A stretch of 64,000 nt of DNA from Gavia stellata (Eukaryota; Chordata; Aves; Gaviiformes; Gaviidae). Shown here piece by piece: positions 1-9,912 of the stretch. Position 1 is the first letter of the stretch. Each line of letters starts with the position of its first letter. The stretch spans positions 2,793,208 through 2,857,207 of the forward strand of contig NC_082619.1 in the NCBI RefSeq assembly GCF_030936135.1. The letters are read 5' to 3'. Made by a program: the position numbers and the translations under genes. A model generated the notes under the pieces. That model was not told the origin of the DNA, did no database searches, and saw only the letters and a program-made list of their open reading frames with translations.

Positions 1-2196
1 TGTTTCTGACTTGCTGTGTAAACTCAGCACAAGTGTGTTCAAGTGTGGCGTGTGACTCTTGCCACTGCCAAGGCTGCATAACAGCCAAGTCCAGCCAGCT
101 AGAAAGCCTTAACTCGTCTTGCACAGTGTGTGTGATCAGAGTAGTGATGCCCTGTCCCATACAAGCCCTGTATTACAGCCTTGTTGTAATGTTAAATTAA
201 ATCATGCCTAGCAGAGCTATTACAGGCCTGTCTTTGGGGTTTATGTGCCGAGAGACGTTCCTGTGGGTATTGTTCCAGGTAGTAGAGATTAGAGAGAGCA
301 ATCTCTGTGGCATGTATCACTAACTTTTCTGCATGTGTCCTTTCTGTGCACTGTTTGTGTCTCAAACTGATTTAAGAAACTTAAGTCTTGGCTTTTCTTC
401 CTTAGACATGTGAGTGTTTGCTAGTACCACTGAAGTGCAGCAGAGTCCTGACCATGTCTTATGGCTGTGCTCTGTGAAGTCAATCCAGGCAGGCACTGTA
501 CATTCTATTTTTTGTGTTGTTCTTTCAGAAAGGTAAGCCTAAGATTGATTTCTCTTTTTCCCCTTCACCTCCTTGATCTTTATTCTTAAGAAGTTAACTT
601 TATGATGCTACTTTAAAAAAAAACAAACCCAAATGTCTAGTGCCTTTCTTAAGGGAATGCTGCATCGCTAGGCTGGATCTGAGTACCCACCCCTCTGTGA
701 AAATGAAGAGCCTGAACTAGACAAGCTGTAAAGGTGCCTTTGAGCACGAGACTGCTTTGGAAGGGGTCAAAAGAAGGGGCAAGAAAGATGGGCAGTTGTC
801 ACTTCAACTATGACACTGTGTTTTGTAGCATTTCAACTGTGGAGGTTTCCTACTTTATCTGTTACTAAGAGTGACTTGTCTGGACTGGTGCTGTACTAAG
901 CTTGGTGTGAAGCCAGTAGAATTGTAGGACATGACTGGTTTTGCTTGTAACAAAACACGAGTTCTGCTCACAAAAAATGCTGGGTTTCCCCCTACCTGTC
1001 AGCCTGGACACAAAGCAAGCAGCAAACACTTTGTACAGCGAGAGTTGGGCACGAAATGTGCGGGACGAGTGTGAGTCTCTGCATGGCGAGCAGCAGGTAG
1101 CTGTGGAAAGCAGGGAAGTATCGTCTGTTCTGAACGGGGTTTCCGGCTGACTTAGTGCGTTCAGTGCCACCATGGCTGAATGGGACTCTGAAATGAGACG
1201 TGTCCTGCCAGGGGTGTGGTAAATCTTGTCTGCTGCACTGCCCTTGGGTGTCTGTCTCTGCAGGTGCTGCAGCTTGAGGCATGGAGTGTCTCTGCTGGGA
1301 ACCAGCACACTTGCTTTCACTATAAACAGCTTTTCTGCATGCCCTTCACTGAGCCCTTACCTTGGGGGAGCCAGATAGGCTAGCCCGGAGTGCAGCATGT
1401 TGCTTCCTGCACTAGACTGATTACATTACTGTAGCTAATCCTGAGGCAGGGTTATTACTGTAAATGTCTCTTTTCAGTTGAGCAAGAAAAAATGCAACTC
1501 CCATGGCACTTTCTTAAAGGTGCCACTTTAAAAATTAGTGGGGAATAAGGACACTTATTTTTAAAGTTCCTAATAGAAATCTTTTTTGAAATTCCTGGTG
1601 GGGGAGGAACAGTTGTTCTTTCTCTTGAATGACAAATACCAATTTGTATAGTATCAGTGTTAAAAATGTTGAGATTTTCACAAAATATTTTAAAAAAATA
1701 TAATAGTGTCATTAATATAAAAATATAATAGCAGTATTTAATCCTTTCAGATCTGTAAAGAATAAGGAAAAACAGAAGGTAAATATTCTTACAGAGAGTA
1801 GCTGAGCTTTAAGGTTCACTTGGTTTAAAGTCCTCATTTTGTTTGCAAATGCATTGTTAATGTTTAGAGGTTATACTAATGTTATTTATTAATTGTTTCC
1901 ATTCTTGTATGCTGCCCACTAAGAGCTTCTTTGTTTGGGATTTCATTCACCTGTGTCAGTAAAAAGAAAACAAAACAAAGTTTTATTTTTAAATAAAATT
2001 TCCTTTGTTGTAGCACATCGTCTGTGTTGTGTTGGTTCTGTGAGTCCTGGAAAAAGAATATCCTGCGCAAGCCTGTCTCAGTCATCTTGTTCAGAGTGCC
2101 CAAGTCCAAGATGTTCGGTTCATCTCCCGGATCTCTTGCAGACTGCGACTGACTTTGTACCTGTTTTAACTATTACCACAACTGTCTGTTAAATTC
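1..2196 (+). other. AT-rich non-coding stretch, possibly CBL 3'UTR/flank
   Basis: No reading frame here looks like a protein; all frames are short and low in conserved motifs. The stretch is much more AT-rich than the gene-dense part of the window and contains an AATAAA at 1992-1997 on the plus strand. In human the plus-strand gene CBL, which has a very long 3'UTR, lies just before the 3' end of MCAM, and MCAM is the next gene here. A CBL 3'UTR or 3' flank is therefore a reasonable guess from synteny, but nothing in the sequence itself identifies it. Confidence 0.3.
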
Positions 2197-2201
2197 CTAA
2201 C

Positions 2202-2797
2202 TGTGCTGGTTTTGGCTGGGGTAGAGTTAATTTTCTTCATAGTAGCTAGTATGGGGCTGTGGTTTGGATTTGTGCTGGAAACAGTGTTGATAATAGAGGG
2301 ATGTTTTAGTTACTGCTGAGCAGTGCTTACACAGAGTCAAGGCCTTTTCTGCTCCTCACCCCACCCCTCCAGCGAGTGGGCTGGGGGTGCACAAGAAGTT
2401 GGGAGGGGACACAGCCGGGACAGCTGACCCCAACAGGCCAAAGGGATATTCCATACCATATGATGTCACGCTCAGCATATAAAGCTGGGGGAAGAAGAAG
2501 GAAGGGGGGGGACATTCGGAGTGATGGCGTTTGTCTTCCCGAGCAACCGTTACGCGTGATGGAGCCCTGCTTTCCTGGAGATGGCTGAGCACCTGCCTGC
2601 CGACGGGAAGTGTTGAATGAATTCCTTGTTTTGCTTTGCTTGCCTGTGCGGCTTTTGCTTTACCTATTAAACTGTCTTTATCTCAACCCATGAGCTTTCT
2701 CACTTTTACTCTTCTGATTCTCTCCCCCATCCCACCTGGGGGGAGTGAGCGAGCATCTGTGTGGTGCTTAGTTGCCAGCTGGGGTTAAACCATGACA
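2202..2797 (+). mobile_element. Solo LTR of an endogenous retrovirus (ERVL-like)
   Basis: A fossil retroviral long terminal repeat of 596 bp that starts TGTGCTGG and ends CCATGACA. It is flanked on both sides by the same 5 bases, CTAAC (2197-2201 and 2798-2802), the target-site duplication. It has the usual LTR layout: a TATA-like box at 2478-2484 and an ATTAAA poly(A) signal near 2666. There is no internal retroviral sequence next to it, so it is a solo LTR left by recombination between two LTRs. The 5-bp duplication and the sequence style fit the ERVL-type LTRs common in birds. The intact target duplication suggests moderate age. Confidence 0.85.
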
Positions 2798-2802
2798 CTA
2801 AC

Positions 2803-3540
2803 AAACAGGGCAGGATAGATTTGTGCAAAGTTTATATTAACAGGTCTATTGCTAGAGGTAATGTATTCTAAGGGAATTGATTAATAGAGTCTATAATCCC
2901 TCAGGACCTATTCAAGTCTGAAAATGACATTAAGAAGAGGTTTGTTACCACCCGTAACAGAGTCTAAGGGAGCCTGTAGGAATCTGGCAGGGTCTAACGG
3001 GTTCTGCAGCATCTCTTGGGGTCTGTGAGATCCTGAAGCGTCAGTCCCGCTCTGCTGGAGTCTCGTAGGCTCCAGTTGCCTCTCACAGCCTGTTAGTACA
3101 TTACTATAGACTCTAAAAGACTTTTGCAATTATTGCATAGCATTTCCGTGATTATATGTATTACACAATTGTAGAAAATAATTATACATTAAATATAAAG
3201 GATAGATAATAAATCCAAAATTATATATACATAGATAACATTACACCCTTCTTATGCGGCCTAATGGATGCTATACAATCTGTTAGAGGCTGTTGGGGTC
3301 CAGCCTACCTTGCCAGAGTTTGTGAGACTCCGGGGGCCTGGGCAAGTGTCGGACTGCGGCCAAGATGCTGTGAGGCTGGGACAGACTCTGCCAGCCGTGA
3401 GTTGTGTGCCTCAGGCTCTGGTGGCAACTGGAGAGCCCGGCAGGGTCAGCAGGTTCTGGATTCGGTTACGCTCTGACCCTCCAGAGCCATGGAACAGACT
3501 CAAGTGAGGGCAGGCTGGCCCGGCTGCCCCCCCCCAGACA
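2803..3540. repeat. Degenerate short tandem-like repeats
   Basis: Between the solo LTR and the main minisatellite the sequence alternates AT-rich spacer (about 3120-3250) with two stretches (about 2920-3110 and 3270-3480). In those stretches short phrases such as GTCTGTGAGA, GGGTCTAA and GACTCT recur at irregular spacing. They look like strongly diverged tandem repeats of the same general style as the arrays that follow. No coding sequence is credible. Confidence 0.45.
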
Positions 3541-6145
3541 TTCGGGGCTCAGCTGACCTTACCTGGGGGCAAATAAGGGCACACAGGTCACATGGGGTCG
3601 AGGGAAGCCTTCAAACAAGTAACATGGGGGTGAAATGAGGACACGGGGGGGCAACTGAGGTTGCCTGACCCCCTCAAAGACGTCAGCGTGGGGTCAAATG
3701 AGGTTAATTGGGGTCAAATGAGGACACGGGGTCAAATGAGGACATGGGGTCAAATGAGGGCGAGTAAACCTCTCCAAGACTTCACTGTGGGGTCAAATGA
3801 GGACATGGGGGTCAACTGAGGTCACCCAAACCCCTTCAAAGAGGTCTCCATGGGGTCAATTGAGGTCATGGGGGTCAAATGAGGACATGGGGTCAAATTA
3901 GGACAAGGGGGTCAACTGAGGTCAACTGAACCCCTCAAAGATATCACCATGGGGGTCAAATGAGGACACAGGGGTCAAATGAGGACACACGAACCCCTCA
4001 AAGAGGGCATTGTGGGGTCAGATGAGGTCAATTGGGGTCAAATGAGGACACGGGGTCAAATGAGGACATAGGGGTCAACTGAGGTCAACTGAACCCCTCA
4101 AAGATTTCACCATGGGGGTCAAATGAGGACACAGGGGTCAAATGAGGACACGGGGTCAAATGAGGACATGTGAACCCCTCAAAGAGGGCATTGTGGGGTC
4201 AAATGAGGTCAATTGGGGTCAAATGAGGACACGGGGTCAAATGAGGACATAGGGGTCAACTGAGGTCAACTGAACCCCTCAAAGATTTCACCATGGGGGT
4301 CAAATGAGGACACAGGGGGTCAAATGAGGACACGGGGTCAAATGAGGACACGTGAACCCCTCAAAGAGGGCATTGTGGGGTCAAATGAGGTCAATTGGGG
4401 TCAAATGAGGACACAGGGTCAAATGAGGACATAGGGGTCAACTGAGGTCAACTGAACCCCTCAAAGATTTCACCATGGGGGTCAAATGAGGACACAGGGG
4501 TCAAATGAGGACACGGGGTCAAATGAGGACACGTGAACCCCTCAAAGAGGGCATTGTGGGGTCAAATGAGGTTAATTGGGTCAAATGAGGACACGGGTCA
4601 AATGAGGACATAGGGGTCAACTGAGGTCAACTGAACCCCTCAAAGATTTCACCATGGGGGTCAAATGAGGACACAGGGGTCAAATGAGGACACGTGAACC
4701 CCTCAAAGAGGGCATTGTGGGGTCAAATGAGGTCAATTGGGGTCAAATGAGGACACGGGGTCAAATGAGGACATAGGGGTCAACTGAGGTCAACTGAACC
4801 CCTCAAAGATGTCACCATGGGGGGTCAAATGAGGACACAGGGGTCAAATGAGGACACGGGGTCAAATGAGGTCACAGGAACCCCTCAAAGAGGGCATTGT
4901 GGGGTCAAATGAGGTTAATTGGGGTCAAATGAGGACACGGGGTCAAATGAGGACATAGGGGTCAAATGAGGGTGAGTAAACTTCTCAAAGACTTCACTTT
5001 GGAGTCAAACAAGGACATGGGGGTCAACTGAGGTCGTCTGAACCCCTCAAAGAGCTCATCGTGGGGTCAAATGAGGTCAATTGGGGTCAAATGAGGACAC
5101 AGGGGTCAACTGAGGTCGCCTGACCCCCTCAAAGATGTCACTGTGGGGGTCAAATGCGGTTAATTGGGGTCAAATGAGGACACGGGGTCAAATGAGGACA
5201 CGGGGTTAACTGAGGTCACCTGAACCCCTTCAAAGAGGTCTCCGTAGGGGTCAATTGAGGACATGGGGGTCAAATGAGGACAGGGGTCAAATGAGGACAA
5301 GGGGGCCAACTGAGGTCGCCTGAACCCCTCAAAGATGTCACCATGGGGTCAAATGAGGTTAATTGGGGTTAAATGAGGACACGGGGTCAAATGAGGTCAC
5401 ATGAACCCCTCAAAGATATCACCATGGGGTCAAATGAGGACACAGGGGTCAAATGAGGACACGGGGTCAAATGAGGTCACGTGAACGCCTCAAAGACATC
5501 ACCAAGGGGTCACATGAGGTTAATGGGGTCAACTGAGGACACGGGGATCAAATGAGGACACAGGGTCAAATGAAGTCACATGAACCCCATAAAGACGTCA
5601 CCAAGGGGTCAAATGACGTTAATTGGGGTCAAATGAGGACACAGAGGTCAAATGAGGACAAGGGGGTCAACTCAGGTCACCTGACCCCCTCAAAGATGTC
5701 AGCGTGGGGTCAAATGAGGTTAATTGGGGTCAAATGAGGACATGGGGTCAAATGAGGTCAAGTGAACCCCCTCAAATATATCACCGTGGGGTCAAATTAG
5801 GTCAATTTGGGTCAAATGAGGACACAAGGTCAAATGAGGACAAGGGGATCGACTGAGGTCACCTGAACCCCTCAAACATGTCACAGTGGGGTCAAATGGG
5901 GTCAGTTGGGGTCAAATGAGGACACAGGGTCAACTGAGGTCACATGAACCCCTCAAAGACATCACCGTGGGATCAAATGAGGCTAATTGGGGCCAAATGA
6001 GGACACGGGGTCAAATGAGGACAAGGGGGTCAACTGAGGTCGCCTGAACCTCTCAAAGACTTCACTGTGGGGTCAAATGAGGACATTTGGGGTCAACTGA
6101 GGACACAGGGTCAACTGAGGATAAGAAGGGTTAAATACCATGACC
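3541..6145 (+). repeat. Minisatellite, 18-bp unit ggggtcaaatgaggacac, with higher-order repeats
   Basis: About 2.6 kb is built almost only from variants of an 18-bp unit, ggggtcaaatgaggacac. Variants include aggtcaattg and aggtcaactg, punctuated by a spacer reading tgaacccctcaaaga. From 3991 to about 5060 the units form a higher-order repeat. The spacer variant ending in agggcattg begins at 3991, 4172, 4354, 4535, 4696 and 4878, which gives periods of 181, 182, 181, 161 and 182 bp; the short copy lacks about one sub-unit. Further out (3541-3920 and 5060-6145) units are more diverged and the higher-order period is lost. Frames running through the array are repeat artefacts, not genes. Confidence 0.95.
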
Positions 6146-6440
6146 CGGGGCGAGATGAGGGGCTGGTGGTCTCAAGCCCTGTCAAGCTAGTGAAACGGCC
6201 TCAAAGGCCTCAGCTGGCTCCCCCCCGCGCTGGGGTGGCCGCCCTGCGTGGCACTACCCCTCCGTCTCAGCTCGGTGGTTCTTGCTGCTGTTGAAGGTTT
6301 TACACTGCTAGTGAGTGGGGTCTGCTGCATTCTAACACGTCAGCCTCGTGCCAGAGTTGTCTCTCAGTGTTTATTATCTCCTACCGTAGCTGCTAGCACA
6401 GCTATCTTACTGAATCAGGTAACAGCACAACAACAGAATT
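6146..6440. other. Short unique spacer between two repeat arrays
   Basis: GC-richer single-copy-looking sequence (about 6150-6300) followed by a transition into the AT-rich array. I see no gene, RNA or recognisable element in it. Confidence 0.4.
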
Positions 6441-7990
6441 GGATTTATTTATTAGTGGGTTATTAGTATCTATCATAGCTAGTAAAACAATTCTCTGTTA
6501 GAACGTGATAGATTCTAATACTGCATTTATCGATGAGTGACTATTAGTATCCACAGAAACTACTAACAGAGTTATTTGTTAAGGTTATTGGTATCCACTG
6601 GAATCCACTAAGAGTTGGGTTTAGCATTGTTACCATTTATAGTAGCTATCATTAACAGATAATTCTGTTTACTGATTATATTAGACTAGAATATTACGGC
6701 TATCAGCTAACAGCTACTGTAGACACTCACAGTTACTAACAGTAATTCAATTTTTAGAATTGATTCTATTAAAACAATTGTCTATTAGTAATTATTAGCA
6801 TCTACAGCAGCGAGTAGCAAAGTTTTCTTAAGGATTCTAATGATAGAGCTATGTATTAGTACCTATAGTACGGAGTAATACAAATAGCTATTTCAACCTA
6901 TACGGTATCTGTTAGAATCTAACAATAGTTATCTATGAGTAGTAGCTACAGTAGCTGGTCCTAAAATTATCTATCAGAATATATTGGAATGTATTTGTAG
7001 ATTTGTAAATTTATTAGTATCTACAATAGCTGGTAATAAGATTTTCTTGTATAATCTACCAGTATCTAATAATTCTATTATTCATTAAGTAGTTATTAGT
7101 ATCTATATTAGATAGAAATACAATAGTCTAGTAGAATCTATAACAGAATCTACTTATAGAATTCTCAATAGTAGCTATTAATGCAATTATCTATTAGAAT
7201 TATTAGAATTCATGAATGGAATGTCTTATTAGTATACTTAATAGCTAACCATACAATTTTGTCTCATAATCTATGAGAATCTTTTAACAGAATTATCTAT
7301 TCATATCTTTATTAGTATTATTGCAATTCTCTAGTAAAAGCTATTACTATTAGCATCTAATAAATTAACTACCTATTCATATCTAGTATTTATAGTAACT
7401 ATTAATTCAATTACCAACTAAAATGAATTAGAATGTAGTCATAAGAATTATCTATTAGGATCTAGAGTAGCTAGTATATGAATAACAGTTCTAATCTATT
7501 AGAATTCTTTAAGGGAAAAATCCGTTAATATCCGTTAGTGTCTATAGTAGCTACCAATACAATTATCTACTATAATGTCTTGTTATCTATTAGAATCTAG
7601 TGATGCACTTATCTACGAGCAGTTATTAGTATCTATATTAGCTATTAATACAACTATCTAATAGATTCTACTGTTGGGACCTATTAAATTCTATTGACAG
7701 TATTACCTTTTAGTATCTACCATCACTAGTAATATAATTGTATACTGCATTCTAATACTAAGATTATCTATTAGAATACATTAGTAGATTTATTAGTACT
7801 GGCAGTGTCTCTATTAGCTGTTAATGCCATTACCTATTAGAATCTACAGAATTACCTGTTACCAGCTGCAGGGGGTATAAATCTGTTAGATTTGTGTCAT
7901 CTGTTAGAACCTCAACAGGATTATCGACTAATAGCTACCTGTACCTCGTTAGCCATTACCTTCCGCTACCTCTTAGTATTCCGTATCGGA
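6440..7990 (+). repeat. AT-rich degenerate satellite-like array
   Basis: About 1.55 kb of AT-rich sequence in which the same phrases recur with much divergence: ATTAGTATCTA, TAGTAGCTAGTAATAC, AATTATCTATTAGAATCTA. Recognisable copies of the ATTAGTATCTA segment start near 7012, 7098, 7532, 7626 and 7712, and intervals cluster around 86-95 bp, so the ancestral unit was probably about 90 bp. Repeat units are far more diverged than in the neighbouring minisatellite. No coding potential. Confidence 0.8.
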
Positions 7991-8479
7991 CTTGTCCACC
8001 ACCTGTTGATAGCATCATCCGTTACCAGTGAACAAAAGACGTTTTCCTGCCCCGGCCGCAGTGCAAGGGCTGGTTGAGCCAACCCTGCTCGCTGGCTTCA
8101 TCCGGGAAGCAAAGGGCCATTTCTGGGAAAAGCCACGTCGCGGCAGCGAGTGCCGCTGCAGCTGCCTTGCTGAGAGCAGCCGGGCTGAGACCCCGGGGCA
8201 GCAGCCGCCAGCCCCCCGCAACCTTCCGCGGTGTCCCCGGTGCCAGGGGCCTGGGCGAGGAGGGGTTCGAGCCAACACTCATCTGCTGATTTAAGCCCAT
8301 TTCCCAGGTGAAAGTCACGCTGTCATGGAAACAAACCTAAAGCTGGGAGCGCGCACAGTGCCACCCGGCCTTGGTAACCTGCTCCTGGGGAAGGGAGCCT
8401 TAAAATGGAGCGGGGACGGGGAAGACATGCTGCCCTTACTCTCCCAGTGGGGCCACTGCTAGTGAGAACAAACTCAGAA

Positions 8480-9912
8480 CCTGGCTTTGAACTTTGTACT
8501 TTATTTTCACATATATAAAAAAAACCTTGCAAGTATCAGACAAAACTTCTGGAAATTTACACACAATCCAACAAAAATATATATAAACCAAAGCTTCTGC
8601 TTCGACAACACTTGTAGCTCACGAGTATAGCTCACCGCTTGTTAGAGCGCTGGCCACCGGGCTGCTGCACTGCTCCCTGCTACTGGCAGAGGATGCTGGG
8701 GGTGCGCGGGGGGACACCTCTCCTGTCACCCAGGGTTAGCCTCAGCCCCTTGCCGAAGGGCTGGGGGCGTGATAGGCTTGTGGACAGCACAGCACTGAGA
8801 GTACATGACTTAGAGGAAGGAGGGGGCTGCAGGGGACCGACCTCTCTAAGAGGAGGCAGGAGGGAAAGCCATGTTTCAGGCAGAGGGCTGGGACAGGCGC
8901 TGACAGCAGAAGCTAAAGGCAGGCTGCTTGCCCGTCTCCCCTCTCCACCACTCAGCTGCTGCAGCACCAGCCTGGCTGTGGGGCCAGACGTGCCACCGAA
9001 GCACAGAAATAAAAAGTTTTACCTGGGGCTGGTAACTGTTCAGCACAAAAAAACCCCTGAGACATCGCCAACTGGCCCTGGCCTAATGTTCCTTAGTGTT
9101 ACATTTGTGGGGGGCTCCAGGACCCGCTGTTGCCAGTAGCTGTGCAGCCCCCCTACAAGCAATCCAATTCCATGGGGAGTGGGGAAAGAGAAGCCCTCCC
9201 TCTCACCTCAGCAAGGCTACACTATAGACCAGAGAACGGAAGCCCTTGGTCTGGCATGAGCTTGAGAGATGGGCGCCCCTGCCTTGCTCTGCCAGGTACT
9301 TGCCTCCCGTAGGATCACAGCTACCCGTCGTGGAGCTCCCTACCCACACAGCACCGCCAGGACACGCTGGGCTAAACCAACAAGACAAGAACAGTTCAGA
9401 AGGAAAAGCAAAGCACTAAGACCTCCCCAGCAGCTGGCAAACGCCGCTCTAACACACCACTTCCATTCTTTGCTCATCTAACCTGCACACCACTACATCT
9501 AAGGTGCCTGGGACATCCCAAAAGTAAAAGTAAAATTTCACCAGCTTTTCTGAGCAAGTCTGGGGTAAAACACATCAAAACCTTCCCACACACGTACAGG
9601 ACAGATTTCCTGAAAAAGCCTCAAATCCTTCCACCAGGTAGCTTAATGGGGTATTTCTTTCTAATATTGCTGTTGGCTTCTCTGTAGTAGTAAGCAAGTC
9701 CAGCTTTGCTGCTGCTAAGTCGACAACCTGCAAGCCCAGAGTTGAGGTAACGGACAGGTGAGTCAGGGGGGTGTCCCCCGCGCGTTGGGGCTCAGCACTG
9801 CGACGCAGTAATCGTCTCTGGCCGTGCTCCCCAGGTACTGGAGCAGGGGTGGGACAAGGCAATCCAAGAGCAGGAAAGGTTTGAAGGAAGAAAGCACTTA
9901 GTAGATTCCCTC
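8480..9912 (-). other. MCAM: MCAM 3'UTR with poly(A) signal
   Basis: Sequence downstream of the MCAM stop codon (minus strand). A canonical AATAAA lies at 8505-8500 on the minus strand, so the transcript should end near 8480. The resulting 3'UTR of about 1.43 kb is close to what I recall for human MCAM. Confidence 0.7.

Noticed and set aside
3541-6145. Resemblance to a CRISPR array (repeat plus spacer)
   Set aside because: The spacers are themselves repeat variants, periods are 18 and 181 bp, and this is a vertebrate locus.
5552-6294. Small open frames inside the minisatellite
   Set aside because: They simply translate the 18-bp repeat (six residues per unit) and are interrupted wherever the unit varies.
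8015-8318. Short open frames on both strands just after the AT-rich array
   Set aside because: No homology that I recognise, and they overlap each other in all frames; probably ordinary flank of the MCAM 3' end.
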